From positions 88,721 through 152,720 of the forward strand of contig NZ_QFZK01000010.1 of the NCBI RefSeq assembly GCF_003415675.1: a stretch of DNA of 64,000 nucleotides, given 5' to 3'. Shown here in pieces: positions 21,342 through 30,632 of the stretch. A model generated the notes under the pieces. That model was not told the origin of the DNA and did not search any database. It worked only from the letters and a program-made list of their open reading frames with translations. Position 1 is the first letter of the stretch. Each line of letters begins with the position of its first letter. The position numbers and the translations under genes were made by a program. Source of the stretch: Rhodoferax lacus. Lineage in GTDB: Bacteria > Pseudomonadota > Gammaproteobacteria > Burkholderiales > Burkholderiaceae_C.

Positions 21342-21695
21342 TTACTTGTTGCTCAGGCATTCCTTCATGAAGGCCTTGCGCTCGGCGCCCTTGAGGGCCT
21401 TGGTCTTGGCATCGGCGTTGCAGGTCTTCATCTTGTTTTGCTGGGTGGTGCCAGTCGCGGCTGCAGCGGGCTCGGCTCCGGCGGGCTTGGCGCTCAGGCA
21501 CTCTTTCATGAAGGCCTTGCGCTCGTCGCCCTTTTTGTCCTTTGCCTCCATGTTGCAGGTCTTCATCTTGCTTTGCTGGGCCATGGGTGCGGCGGCGGGT
21601 GCTGGTGCCGCAGCGTCGGCCGCGTGAGCGGCACCCAAAGACAGGGACAGGCCCAAGGTTGTTACGGTGGCCAGGGTTTTCAAAAGCTTTTGCAT
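21342..21695 (-). CDS. psiF: PsiF-repeat protein (phosphate-starvation-inducible family)
   Basis: Protein of 117 residues with a Sec signal peptide (LGLSLSLGAAHAADA) and two PsiF repeats: MKTCNMEAKDKKGDERKAFM followed by KECLS, and MKTCNADAKTKALKGAERKA followed by FMKECLS. Each repeat has two conserved cysteines, so two disulfides are likely in the periplasm. Between the repeats is an Ala/Pro/Gly linker. The molecular function of PsiF is unknown; in E. coli psiF is PHO-regulated next to phoA. Here it sits beside a PhoD-type phosphatase instead, a parallel arrangement. Confidence 0.9.
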   Translation of the reverse strand: MQKLLKTLATVTTLGLSLSLGAAHAADAAAPAPAAAPMAQQSKMKTCNMEAKDKKGDERKAFMKECLSAKPAGAEPAAAATGTTQQNKMKTCNADAKTKALKGAERKAFMKECLSNK

Positions 21696-21836
21696 CTTTG
21701 TTCCTCAGTTGAATGGGGCAGAAGGCCTGCCTGTGCGCGTAAATCCGGTGCGGATTCCAGCACATAACGAGGGCTTGGGCAAACCCGTTGACGGCACACG
21801 CCTGGCCAGGCTGGGCTGCCGCTTAAAATCGCCGCC

Positions 21837-23522
21837 ATGCTGTCTGTAAAAAACGAACTTCTGCTGGGCTTAGCCGCCTGTCTTGAAACCCTCTCTGCTG
21901 GCTCCGGTGCCAAGGCAGCTTTTGAATCCCCCAAGGTGGCCGCCCATGGCGATTTGGCCACCACCGCGGCCATGCAACTGGCCAAGCCGCTCAAGCGCAA
22001 CCCGCGCCAACTGGCCGAAGAACTGTGCGCGGCCTTGCTGGCCCAGCCGGCCTATGTGCGTTGGGTGGACGCGGTCGAGATCGCCGGCCCGGGCTTCATC
22101 AACATCCGCCTGAAACCCGCAGCCAAGCAGGAAATCGTGCGCGAGGTGCTGGGCCAGGGCCTGCAGTTCGGCAACCAGGCATCCAACGGCCAGCGCATGC
22201 TGGTGGAGTTTGTATCGGCCAACCCCACCGGCCCGCTGCATGTGGGCCACGGCCGCCAGGCCGCACTGGGCGATGCCATCTGCAACCTGTTTCAGACCCA
22301 GGGCTGGGATGTGTACCGCGAGTTCTATTACAACGACGCCGGCGTGCAAATTGCCACCCTGGCCAGCAGCACGCAGTTGCGCGCGCGCGGCTTCAAGCCG
22401 GGAGACGCCGAATGGCCCACCGGCGAGAACGCCCCGGCCTACAACGGCGACTACATTGCCGACATTGCCGCCGACTTCCTGGCGGGCAAGACGGTGCAGG
22501 CCGATGACCGCAGCTTCACCGGCAGTGGTGACGTGCAAGACCTGGACGGCATGCGCCAGTTCGCCGTGGCCTACCTGCGCCATGAGCAGGACCTGGACCT
22601 GCAGGCCTTTGCCGTGAAGTTTGACAACTATTACCTCGAAAGCAGCCTGTATACCAGCGGCCGCGTAGCCGATGCGGTGCAGCGCCTGCAGGACGCCGGC
22701 AAGACCTACGAGAAGGATGGCGCCCTGTGGCTCCAGTCCACCGACTACGGTGATGACAAGGACCGCGTCATGCGCAAGCAGGACGGCAGCTTCACCTACT
22801 TTGTGCCCGATGTGGCCTACCACATTGCCAAGTGGGAGCGCGGCTTTACCAAGGTGGTCAACATCCAGGGCACCGACCACCACGGCACCATAGCCCGGGT
22901 GCGCGCCGGCCTGCAGGCCGCAGGCGTGGGCATTCCCCAGGGTTACCCCGACTACGTGCTGCACACCATGGTGCGCGTGGTCAAGGGCGGCGAGGAGGTC
23001 AAGATCTCCAAGCGCGCGGGCAGCTATGTGACGCTGCGCGACCTGATCGAGTGGACCAGCAAGGACGCGGTGCGCTTTTTCCTGCTCAGCCGCAAGCCCG
23101 ACACCGAGTACACCTTCGATGTAGACCTGGCCGTGGCCCGCAACAACGACAACCCGGTGTACTACGTGCAGTACGCCCATGCCCGCATCTGCTCGGTGCT
23201 GGCGGCCTGGGGTGGCGACAAGTCAGCGCTTGCTTCTGTGGACCTGTCGGCGCTGACCAGCCCGCAGGCCCAGGCCTTGATGCTGCTGCTGGCCAAGTAC
23301 CCCGACATGCTCACGGCCGCAGCCAGCGGCTTTGCCCCGCACGACGTCACCTTCTATCTGCGCGAGCTGGCCGCCTGCTACCACAGCTACTACGATGCCG
23401 AGCGCATTCTGGTGGATGACGAAGCTGTGAAGTGGGCCCGCCTGGCGCTGGTGGCAGCCACCGCGCAGGTGTTGCACAATGGCCTGGCAGTGCTGGGCGT
23501 GAGTGCCCCGCAAAAGATGTAA
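21837..23522 (+). CDS. argS: Arginyl-tRNA synthetase
   Basis: Protein of 561 residues, class I synthetase. The additional N-terminal tRNA D-loop domain includes [20 protein letters not shown]. The catalytic core has [20 protein letters not shown] (HIGH variant HVGH near residue 135), YNDAGVQI, and the KMSKS-type loop [20 protein letters not shown] near residue 390. The C-terminal anticodon-binding helix bundle includes [17 protein letters not shown] and [19 protein letters not shown]. It is followed 26 bases later by a SPOR protein and then a dsbA homologue, a conserved Burkholderiales cluster. Confidence 0.97.
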   Translation: MLSVKNELLLGLAACLETLSAGSGAKAAFESPKVAAHGDLATTAAMQLAKPLKRNPRQLAEELCAALLAQPAYVRWVDAVEIAGPGFINIRLKPAAKQEIVREVLGQGLQFGNQASNGQRMLVEFVSANPTGPLHVGHGRQAALGDAICNLFQTQGWDVYREFYYNDAGVQIATLASSTQLRARGFKPGDAEWPTGENAPAYNGDYIADIAADFLAGKTVQADDRSFTGSGDVQDLDGMRQFAVAYLRHEQDLDLQAFAVKFDNYYLESSLYTSGRVADAVQRLQDAGKTYEKDGALWLQSTDYGDDKDRVMRKQDGSFTYFVPDVAYHIAKWERGFTKVVNIQGTDHHGTIARVRAGLQAAGVGIPQGYPDYVLHTMVRVVKGGEEVKISKRAGSYVTLRDLIEWTSKDAVRFFLLSRKPDTEYTFDVDLAVARNNDNPVYYVQYAHARICSVLAAWGGDKSALASVDLSALTSPQAQALMLLLAKYPDMLTAAASGFAPHDVTFYLRELAACYHSYYDAERILVDDEAVKWARLALVAATAQVLHNGLAVLGVSAPQKM

Positions 23523-23548
23523 TCCTCTCCCCTACCGAGACTCAAGGC

Positions 23549-24214
23549 ATGAAGCAAGCGGGCATGAAGCAACAGCGTGGCGGAACCTTTCTGGGGTTCA
23601 TTATTGGTGTGGTGGTTGGCCTGGCCTGTGCGCTGGCAGTGGCGGTCTACGTCACCAAGGTGCCGATGCCCTTCATGAACAAGGGCCAGACCCGCAGCGC
23701 CGACCAGGACGTGGAGGAAGCCAAAAAGAACAAGGACTGGGACCCCAACGCCCCGCTCTATGGCAAGAACCCGGCCAAGCCGCCGCAGCCCGCGGCCTCC
23801 GCGCCAGTGCCTGTTGCGGCTCCAGCCGCTGCACCCGTGGCAACACCTGCAGCCAAGCCCGACGCCAAGGCAGACAGCAAAGCGGCCGATACCAAGAAAC
23901 CCGAAGCCAAGGCAGCGGCTTCTGCAGACCCCATCGGTGATTTGGCCAAGGCCAAGACGGCTGCGGCCGACGCAGAGCCCTTTGTCTACTGGGTGCAGGT
24001 GGGTGCCTACCGCACGGCGGAAGATGCCGAAAGCCAGCGCGCCAAGCTCTCGCTCAGCGGCATTGAAACCAAGATTTCCGAACGCGAGCAGTCCGGCCGC
24101 ACGGTGTTCCGTGTGCGCGTGGGCCCCTTTGACAAAAAGGAAGACGGCGAGAAGACCCGGGACAAGCTGGAAAAGTCCGGGCTGGATACCGCCTTGGTGC
24201 GGGTTCAGCGCTAA
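23549..24214 (+). CDS. SPOR-domain cell-division/peptidoglycan-associated protein (FtsN-like)
   Basis: Protein of 221 residues from the ATG at 23549. It has a short cytoplasmic N-terminus, one membrane helix (TFLGFIIGVVVGLACALAVA), a long Ala/Pro/Lys linker, and a C-terminal SPOR domain (VYWVQVGAYRTAEDAESQRA ... RVGPFDKKEDGEKTRDKLEK). SPOR domains bind denuded septal glycan. The topology resembles FtsN, but the essential FtsN activation helix is not recognisable, so the name is not assigned. The linker's low complexity is normal for the family. Confidence 0.9.
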   Translation: MKQAGMKQQRGGTFLGFIIGVVVGLACALAVAVYVTKVPMPFMNKGQTRSADQDVEEAKKNKDWDPNAPLYGKNPAKPPQPAASAPVPVAAPAAAPVATPAAKPDAKADSKAADTKKPEAKAAASADPIGDLAKAKTAAADAEPFVYWVQVGAYRTAEDAESQRAKLSLSGIETKISEREQSGRTVFRVRVGPFDKKEDGEKTRDKLEKSGLDTALVRVQR

Positions 24215-24284
24215 GTATTTGACCCCGGGCTGCGTCAGGCTTTGACTCTGTGTGATCTGATAACCAACCCCCAATTGGAGTGTT

Positions 24285-24938
24285 ATGAAACGTCGTGAAT
24301 TTTCCCTGGTGGCTTCTGGTGCAGCCCTGGCTGCCGGCACGGTCTGGACCCCGGCAGCACAGGCGCAGGCCGTCAAGTACGAGGCCGGTGAAGACTATGT
24401 GGCGCTGGAAACACGCGCACCCGTGGAAGCCCCCGCAGGCAAGATCGAAGTGGTGGAAATGTTCTGGTACAACTGCCCGCACTGCAACGCGTTTGAGCCC
24501 ATGCTGGACGCCTGGGTCAAAAAGCTGCCCAAGGATGTGGCCTTCCGCCGCGCACCGGTGGCCTTCCGCGAAGACTTTGTGCCGCAGCAGCGCCTCTACT
24601 ACGCGCTGGACGCCTTGGGCCTGGTGGAAAAACTCCATGCCAAGGTGTTTGCCGCCATCCACGTGGAAAAGCAGGACCTGTCCAAAGCCCCGGCCATTGT
24701 GGAGTGGGTTGCCAAGCAGGGTGTGGACAAGGCCAAGTTCACCGAGCAGTTCAACTCCTTCAGTGTGGCGGGCAAGGCCAGCAAGGCTGCGCAGCTGCAA
24801 AACGCCTACAAAGTCGAAGGCGTGCCAGCCCTGGGCGTGGCCGGCCGTTTCTATGTCGACGGCTCCCTGGCCAAGGGCATGGAGCGCGCCCTCAAGGTGG
24901 TGGACTCCTTGGTGGCCGTGGCGCGCAGCGGCAAATAA
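24285..24938 (+). CDS. dsbA: Periplasmic thiol:disulfide interchange protein, DsbA family
   Basis: Protein of 217 residues with an N-terminal export signal (MKRREFSLVASGAALAAGT, cleavage near AQAQA) that carries a twin-Arg-like start. The thioredoxin fold contains the redox site FWYNCPHCNAFEP (CPHC, residues about 64-67) and the cis-proline loop EGVPALGV. It introduces disulfides into exported proteins such as the PsiF-type repeats nearby. The DsbB partner is not in the window. Confidence 0.93.
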   Translation: MKRREFSLVASGAALAAGTVWTPAAQAQAVKYEAGEDYVALETRAPVEAPAGKIEVVEMFWYNCPHCNAFEPMLDAWVKKLPKDVAFRRAPVAFREDFVPQQRLYYALDALGLVEKLHAKVFAAIHVEKQDLSKAPAIVEWVAKQGVDKAKFTEQFNSFSVAGKASKAAQLQNAYKVEGVPALGVAGRFYVDGSLAKGMERALKVVDSLVAVARSGK

Positions 24939-25031
24939 GCGCCTGCCTGCCGCCGCCGCATGTGGATGCTGGCGGCGGGTACAGACTCCCGTCTAGAATG
25001 AGCCCAAATTAATCATTCAGCGGAGTGCAGC

Positions 25032-25961
25032 ATGGCGCAAACCCGATTCAGGCTTATTACCCGTAGTGACTTTGACGGCCTGGTGTGCGCCGTGCTGCTC
25101 AAAGACCTGGACTTGATCGACGACATCAAGTTCGTCCACCCCAAGGACATGCAGGACGGCAAGGTAGAGGTGACTGACCGCGACATCACCACCAACCTGC
25201 CCTTTGTGCCAGGGGTGCACCTCTCGTTTGACCACCACGCCTCCGAAGCCCTGCGCAACGCCGTGCAGAGCAACCACATCATCCATCCGGACGCGCCTTC
25301 GGCAGCCCGCGTGGTGTTCGACCACTATGGTGGCAGCGCGCATTTTGGTGATCGTTTCAACGAAATGATGGAAGCCGTGGACAAGGGCGACTCGGCCCAG
25401 TTCAGCGAACAGGAAATTCTGGAGCCCACGGGTTGGGTGCTGCTGAACTACCTGATGGATTCGCGCACTGGCCTGGGCCGCTTCCGGGAATTCCGCGTCA
25501 GCAACTACCAGCTGATGATGGACCTGATTGACTACTGCGCCACCCACGGCATTGAAGACATCCTGAAGCTGCCCGACGTCGTGGAGCGCGTCGAGCTGTA
25601 CCACGAGCATGCGGCCAAGGCCAAAGCGCAGTTGCAGCTCTGCACCGGGGTGCACCACAACGTGGCCGTGGTGGATTTGCGCAACGAGGAAACCATTTAT
25701 GCGGTCAACCGCTTCATGGTCTACGCCCTGTTTCCCAACACCAACATCTCCATCCACGTGATGTGGGGCGTGCAAAAGCAAAACACCGTGTGCGCCGTGG
25801 GCAAGTCCATCACCAACCGTTCGTCGCGCGTCAACATCGGCGCCCTGATGCTGGTCTATGGCGGTGGTGGCCACGAAAATGCCGGCACCTGCCAGGTGCC
25901 CAATGAGCAGGCCGATAGCGTCTTGAAAGAGCTGGTGGCGCGCATCAACGCGGTGGGCTAA
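25032..25961 (+). CDS. DHH/DHHA1-family phosphoesterase
   Basis: Protein of 309 residues without signal peptide. N-terminal DHH domain: RSDFDGLVCAVLLKDLD (first metal Asp), VTDRDITTNLPF and the signature SFDHHAS. C-terminal DHHA1-type end: YGGGGHENAGTCQVPNEQAD. Members include exopolyphosphatase-like enzymes, nano-RNases and cyclic-dinucleotide phosphodiesterases; which one this is cannot be told. It occupies the position upstream of lptA where kdsC-lptC normally lie. Confidence 0.85.
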   Translation: MAQTRFRLITRSDFDGLVCAVLLKDLDLIDDIKFVHPKDMQDGKVEVTDRDITTNLPFVPGVHLSFDHHASEALRNAVQSNHIIHPDAPSAARVVFDHYGGSAHFGDRFNEMMEAVDKGDSAQFSEQEILEPTGWVLLNYLMDSRTGLGRFREFRVSNYQLMMDLIDYCATHGIEDILKLPDVVERVELYHEHAAKAKAQLQLCTGVHHNVAVVDLRNEETIYAVNRFMVYALFPNTNISIHVMWGVQKQNTVCAVGKSITNRSSRVNIGALMLVYGGGGHENAGTCQVPNEQADSVLKELVARINAVG

Positions 25962-26081
25962 AGGCCCTGGCGACCTGGGTGCGCCCCAACTTTTAGGCGC
26001 ACTCATTTTTTCTTGAGGCATAAAACATGCCATGCGCTGGCTACAATGGCCGTTCGTGCTCCGAGCAAGTTTCGTGCCTCT

Positions 26082-26708
26082 ATGAAAAACCTATTTTCCT
26101 CTTCGTTGGTGATCGCAGCCCTGCTGTGTCTGGCGGGTCCCGTGCAGGCGGAAAAAGCGGACCGCAACAAGCCCATGAACATCGAGGCCGATTCCCTGCG
26201 CTATGACGACCTCAAGCAGATCAGTGTGTTCACCGGACGGGTGGTGCTGACCAAGGGCTCGATTCAAATCCGCGGTGACCGCCTGGAAGTGCGCCAGGAC
26301 CCGGACGGCTACCAGTTCGGCGTGGCCACCGGCTCAGTCGACAAGCTGGCCTTCTACCGCCAAAAGCGCGAAGCCGTGGACGAGTTCATCGAAGGCGAGG
26401 GCGAAACGATTACCTATGACGGACGCGCCGACACCGTCACCTTTTCGCGCCGGGCCCAGTTGCGGCGCCTGCGCGGCACCACAGTGGCCGATGAAATCAC
26501 CGGCGGCAACATCGTCTATGAAAACCTGACCGATCTGTTCACTGTGGATGGCGTGGCCAAGAATGCGCCTGCCGGTACCCTGGGCAGCGGCCGGGTGCGC
26601 GTCATGCTTACACCCAAGCCGGAAACCCCTGCCGGTGCGCCTGCAGCGCCCGCAGCAGACCCAGCCAAGCTCAAACCGTCATCCACGCTGGGGGCACCCG
26701 CCAAGTGA
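26082..26708 (+). CDS. lptA: Lipopolysaccharide transport periplasmic protein LptA
   Basis: Protein of 208 residues from the ATG at 26082 ([19 protein letters not shown], signal cleavage near VQAEK). The OstA/LptA beta-jellyroll shows in [68 protein letters not shown] and [16 protein letters not shown]. LptA polymerises into the bridge that carries LPS across the periplasm. The stop overlaps the lptB GTG start by four bases. The tail is Pro/Ala-rich. lptC is not upstream. Confidence 0.93.
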   Translation: MKNLFSSSLVIAALLCLAGPVQAEKADRNKPMNIEADSLRYDDLKQISVFTGRVVLTKGSIQIRGDRLEVRQDPDGYQFGVATGSVDKLAFYRQKREAVDEFIEGEGETITYDGRADTVTFSRRAQLRRLRGTTVADEITGGNIVYENLTDLFTVDGVAKNAPAGTLGSGRVRVMLTPKPETPAGAPAAPAADPAKLKPSSTLGAPAK

Positions 26709-27478
26709 GCGCCCCTGTGACCGTGGCCGAATACGCAGCCGGCAGTCTCTCAGCCACGCACCTGCAAAAGTCCTACGGCAAGCGCCAGGTGGTCAAGGAC
26801 GTGTCGCTCACCGTGCGCACCGGCGAGGTGGTGGGCCTGCTGGGGCCCAACGGCGCGGGCAAGACCACGTCGTTCTACATCATCGTGGGTCTCTTGCGCG
26901 CCAGCGGTGGCGACATTGCCATTGACGGCGAATCCATAGAGCACATGCCCATCCACCGGCGCGCGCGCCTGGGGTTGGGTTACCTGCCGCAAGAGGCCTC
27001 CATTTTCCGCAAGCTCAATGTGGAAGACAACGTGCGCGCCGTGCTGGAGTTGCAGCGCGATGAGGCGGGCGAACCCCTGAAGTCTGCCGAGATCGAGCGG
27101 CGCCTGACCGATTTGCTGCAGGAGCTGCGCGTGGAGCATCTGCGCGAGTCACCGGCCCTGGCCCTCTCGGGTGGCGAGCGCCGTCGGGTAGAAATTGCGC
27201 GGGCGCTGGCCACTCGCCCGCGCTTCATCCTGCTGGACGAGCCCTTTGCCGGGATTGACCCGATTGCGGTGATCGAGATCCAGCGCATCATCAATTTTCT
27301 CAAGGCGCGCGGTATTGGTGTGCTCATCACCGACCACAATGTGCGCGAGACCCTGGGCATTTGCGACCACGCCTACATCATCAGTGATGGCCGCGTGCTG
27401 GCCGAAGGCACGCCCTCCGAGATCGTCAACAACGCCGAGGTGCGACGCGTGTATCTCGGCGAACACTTCAAGATGTAG
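26705..27478 (+). CDS. lptB: LPS export ABC transporter ATP-binding protein LptB
   Basis: Protein of 257 residues starting at a GTG overlapping lptA. ATPase of the LptB2FGC complex. Motifs: Walker [20 protein letters not shown]-loop [15 protein letters not shown], signature [20 protein letters not shown], Walker [16 protein letters not shown], and the switch His in [12 protein letters not shown]. An N-terminal ~15-residue extension precedes the usual start. Its stop at 27478 is followed immediately by a three-copy repeat array and then rpoN. Confidence 0.96.
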   Translation: MSAPVTVAEYAAGSLSATHLQKSYGKRQVVKDVSLTVRTGEVVGLLGPNGAGKTTSFYIIVGLLRASGGDIAIDGESIEHMPIHRRARLGLGYLPQEASIFRKLNVEDNVRAVLELQRDEAGEPLKSAEIERRLTDLLQELRVEHLRESPALALSGGERRRVEIARALATRPRFILLDEPFAGIDPIAVIEIQRIINFLKARGIGVLITDHNVRETLGICDHAYIISDGRVLAEGTPSEIVNNAEVRRVYLGEHFKM

Positions 27479-27480
27479 AT

Positions 27481-27750
27481 GTTGATGTCGCTCCCCACGC
27501 TCATCACTCCGTGTATTTCGCTGCCCCTCCAAGAGGGGCTGCAGCGCCTTCGGGCGGCCGGGCGGCGCTGGAGTATGTTGCTCCCCACGCTCGTCACTTC
27601 GTGTACTTCGCTGCCCCTCCGAGAGGGGCTGCAGCGCCTTCGGGCGGCCGGGCGGCGCTGGAGGATGTTGCTCTCCACGCTCGTCACTTCGTGTACTTCG
27701 CTGCCCCTCCAAGAGGGGCCGCAGCGCCTTCGGGCGGCCGGGCGGCGCTG
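27481..27750. repeat. Three tandem 90-bp repeats filling the lptB-rpoN gap
   Basis: Units at 27481-27570, 27571-27660 and 27661-27750, each a 10-base spacer plus an 80-base core that differs by only a few bases between copies. Each core contains GCCCCTC-CAA/CGA-GAGGGGC (7-bp stem), an inner CGCC-TTCG-GGCG tetraloop hairpin, and CAGCGCC...GGCGCTG as an outer stem. The period is 30 codons and the units are open in the rpoN frame, so they could be read as an N-terminal extension; the conserved RpoN start argues otherwise. Similar GC-rich hairpin repeats occur dispersed in Comamonadaceae genomes (recollection, not checked). Confidence 0.9.
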
Positions 27751-27753
27751 CGC

Positions 27754-29352
27754 ATGAAACAAGGCCTCTCCCTACGCGTCTCGCAGCATCTGGCGCTCAC
27801 GCCCCAGTTGCAGCAGTCCATTCGCTTGCTGCAGCTCTCCACCCTGGAGCTCAGCCAGGAGGTGGACCAGATGCTGGACGACAACCCGTTTCTGGAACTC
27901 TCGGAAGACCAGGCCGAGCGGGAAGACTTTGGCGTAGCCCAGGCCGATACCCCGGTCAGCGAAGGCGACCGCGATGCCGAGTTTGCCGCCAGCCCCATGC
28001 CCGACATGGGCAGCGCCACGGTTACCAGCACCACCAGCGATGAAGACAACGCCCCCCTGGGTGGCGACGAGGGTATTGACTGGGATGGCGATGGCAGCAC
28101 CGAGATGTCGCCCGATGACGGCGAGTGGGGCGTGGACGCCAAGGCGCGCAGCAACAACCTCAATGGCGACGAAGACAAGGACGCCACCGAACTGGCCCGC
28201 ACCCAGGAGAGCCTGCAGGCCTTTTTGCACCGCCAGGCCCTGGGCCTGCGTCTGGGTGCCGAAGACAGCGCCGCGCTGCGCTTTCTGATCGAGTCGCTCA
28301 ACGACGACGGCTATCTGGAAGAGTCTCTCGAAGACCTGGCCCGCACGCTGAACCCGGCCGATGAAGAAGAGCAGGATGAGCTGGTACACCACTTCTCGGT
28401 GGCCCTGGGCCTGCTGCACAGCCTGGAGCCTGTGGGCGTGGGCGCGCGCGGCCTGGCTGAGTGCCTGTGCCTGCAAGTCAAGGCCTTGCTGCAGGATGTG
28501 GAGCTGGACTGGGACGACCGCGAGGTGCTGGATGTGGCCCTTCGCATCTGCCAGCAACCCATGGAGCTGCTGGCGCGGCGCGACATCAAGCGCCTGGTGC
28601 AGCTCGGTGTGGGCAGCGACGCGCTGGTGCGCGAAGCCATTGCGGCCATAGCCCGCCTGGAGCCCAAGCCGGGACGGCGCTTTGTGGACGTGGAGCGCAA
28701 CATCGTGGTACCCGACGTGCTGGTGCTGCAGGTGCCCAACACCAACAAGGCTGCGCAGGCCAAGTTCCGCGTCATGCTCAACCCCGATGTGATGCCGCGC
28801 CTCAAGGTGCATGACATCTACGCCAACGTGCTGCGCAACCACCGCGGCGGCAAAGACAGCGCAAGCCACGCCGCCCTGCAGCAGCGCCTGCAGGAAGCGC
28901 GCTGGTTCATCAAGAACATACAGCAGCGCTTTGACACCATCCTGCGCGTGAGCACCGCCATTGTCGAGCGGCAAAAGAGTTTCTTCACCCACGGCGAGCT
29001 GGCCATGCGCCCGCTGGTGCTGCGCGAGATTGCCGATGAGCTGGGCCTGCACGAGTCCACCATCAGCCGCGTCACCACTGCCAAGTACATGGCCACGCCC
29101 TTTGGCACCTTTGAGCTGAAGTATTTCTTTGGCTCGGGGCTGGGTACCGAATCCGGCGGCAATGCGTCGAGCACTGCGGTGCGCGCCCTCATCAAGCAAT
29201 TCATCAGTGCCGAGAGCGCCAAGAAACCGCTCTCAGACAACCAGATTTCCGAGATGCTCAAAGAGCAGGGCATTGAATGCGCCCGGCGCACCGTGGCCAA
29301 ATACCGCGAGGGCTTGAAGATCGCCCCCGCTTCCCTACGCAAGGCGCTATGA
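27754..29352 (+). CDS. rpoN: RNA polymerase sigma-54 factor
   Basis: Protein of 532 residues. The start is set at the ATG at 27754 because MKQGLSLRVSQHLALTPQLQ matches the canonical RpoN N-terminus; the frame stays open upstream through the repeat array. Region I is Gln/Leu-rich (QSIRLLQLSTLELSQEVDQM), region II is acidic (DEDNAPLGGDEGIDWDGDG and EDKDATEL), and region III carries the DNA-binding domain with LHESTISRVTTAKYMATPFG and the RpoN box ARRTVAKYRE near the C-terminus. No convincing Shine-Dalgarno is present; the last repeat hairpin ends three bases before the ATG. Confidence 0.96.
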   Translation: MKQGLSLRVSQHLALTPQLQQSIRLLQLSTLELSQEVDQMLDDNPFLELSEDQAEREDFGVAQADTPVSEGDRDAEFAASPMPDMGSATVTSTTSDEDNAPLGGDEGIDWDGDGSTEMSPDDGEWGVDAKARSNNLNGDEDKDATELARTQESLQAFLHRQALGLRLGAEDSAALRFLIESLNDDGYLEESLEDLARTLNPADEEEQDELVHHFSVALGLLHSLEPVGVGARGLAECLCLQVKALLQDVELDWDDREVLDVALRICQQPMELLARRDIKRLVQLGVGSDALVREAIAAIARLEPKPGRRFVDVERNIVVPDVLVLQVPNTNKAAQAKFRVMLNPDVMPRLKVHDIYANVLRNHRGGKDSASHAALQQRLQEARWFIKNIQQRFDTILRVSTAIVERQKSFFTHGELAMRPLVLREIADELGLHESTISRVTTAKYMATPFGTFELKYFFGSGLGTESGGNASSTAVRALIKQFISAESAKKPLSDNQISEMLKEQGIECARRTVAKYREGLKIAPASLRKAL

Positions 29353-30632
29353 ACCAACTCCAACTCTTCCTCCCCTGCGCCGCCGGTGTAGAGGACTACC
29401 TGGCCCCCGAGATCCTGCACATCACCGGCCTGCCACCGGGCTGCATCACCAAGCAGCGCGGCGGTGTGGCGGTGCGCACTTCGCTCAATGATGCGATGCG
29501 CCTGAACCTGTACTGCCGCCTGGCGCAGCGCGTGCTGGTGCTGGTGTCCTACACCGAATACCGCAGCGAAAACGATCTGTACAAGGCTGCCATGGCGGTG
29601 CAGTGGGAGCGCTGGTTCACCCCGCGCGAGACCATCAAGATCGAAGTCACGGCCCAGCACAGCCCGCTGACCAGCCTGAACTTTGCCGCGCTCAAAGTGA
29701 AGGACGCGGTATGCGACCGCTTCCGCGAAGTCGCCAATGGCGTGCGCCCGGATGTGAACACCCAGTGGCCCGATGTGCGCATCTACGCCCACCTGACCAC
29801 CGACGCCTGCTCGCTCTACATTGACACCTCGGGCGAGCCGCTGTTCAAGCGCGGCTGGCGCGAGGACAAGGGCGATGCGCCACTCAAAGAGACACTGGCC
29901 GCGGCCATGATTGCCGCCAGCGGCTGGGCCGATGGCGATGCAGACTTGATGCCGCTGTACGACCCGTGTTGCGGCAGCGGCACGATTGCGATTGAAGCCG
30001 CGCAGATCGCCTGCAACATTGCCGCCGGATCGCTGCGCCGCTTTGCCTTCGAGAAGTTCGTGCCCTTCAGACACCAGGTCTGGGCCGACATGAAAAAGGA
30101 AGCGGCAGACGCCGTGGTGAAACCCGAGCCCGGCCAACAGGCCCTGATCTACGGCAGCGATGTGTCGCACCGCATGGTGGACTTTGCACAGCGCAATGCC
30201 GAGCGCGCCGGTGTGGCCGACGTCATTGAGTTCCGCGGTGGCGACGCCCTGCAGCGGATGCCGCCCATTGAGGGTGGTGGCGTGATGATCCTGAATCCAC
30301 CCTATGGCGAGCGCATCGGCATTGGCGGTGTGGCCGGCGAGGGCGTACAGGCCCGTTACGGCGCGCGCGAGTTGGCGGAGACGCAGGATGGCGGCGAGTT
30401 CTTCAGCCAACTGGCCAGCCACTGGAAAAAGAATTTCTCCGGCTGGCAGGCCTGGATGCTCACGCCCGACCTCAAGCTGCCCGGCAAGATGCGTTTGAAA
30501 GAATCGCGCCGCGTGCCCATGTGGAACGGCCCGTTGGAATGCCGCCTGTTCAAGTTCGACATGGTGGCCGGGCGCATGGCCAAGGGCGCCGCTGATGCGG
30601 CGACCGAGAAGCCTGCCAAGCCAGCAGCCTGA
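29349..30632 (+). CDS. THUMP-domain class I SAM-dependent RNA methyltransferase
   Basis: Protein of 427 residues whose ATG overlaps the rpoN stop (ATGA). The N-terminal THUMP domain lies in about residues 45-165 (RLNLYCRLAQRVLVLVSYTE, HLTTDACSLYIDTSGEPLFK). The Rossmann methyltransferase has motif I YDPCCGSGTIAIEAAQIACN and motif IV MILNPPYGERI (NPPY, exocyclic-amine type). It corresponds to the N-terminal m2G-methylating half of RlmL; here the RlmK-type second domain is absent. Probable target is 23S rRNA N2-guanine, inferred. It is translationally coupled to rpoN and the following PIN gene. Confidence 0.88.
   Translation: MNQLQLFLPCAAGVEDYLAPEILHITGLPPGCITKQRGGVAVRTSLNDAMRLNLYCRLAQRVLVLVSYTEYRSENDLYKAAMAVQWERWFTPRETIKIEVTAQHSPLTSLNFAALKVKDAVCDRFREVANGVRPDVNTQWPDVRIYAHLTTDACSLYIDTSGEPLFKRGWREDKGDAPLKETLAAAMIAASGWADGDADLMPLYDPCCGSGTIAIEAAQIACNIAAGSLRRFAFEKFVPFRHQVWADMKKEAADAVVKPEPGQQALIYGSDVSHRMVDFAQRNAERAGVADVIEFRGGDALQRMPPIEGGGVMILNPPYGERIGIGGVAGEGVQARYGARELAETQDGGEFFSQLASHWKKNFSGWQAWMLTPDLKLPGKMRLKESRRVPMWNGPLECRLFKFDMVAGRMAKGAADAATEKPAKPAA

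Noticed and set aside
27511..27753. Open frame upstream of rpoN translating the repeats as an 81-residue RpoN extension
   Set aside because: The RpoN N-terminus MKQGLSLRVSQHLALTPQLQ is canonical at the internal ATG; the upstream peptide is a low-complexity product of the tandem repeats. Kept as a hypothesis in the findings only.
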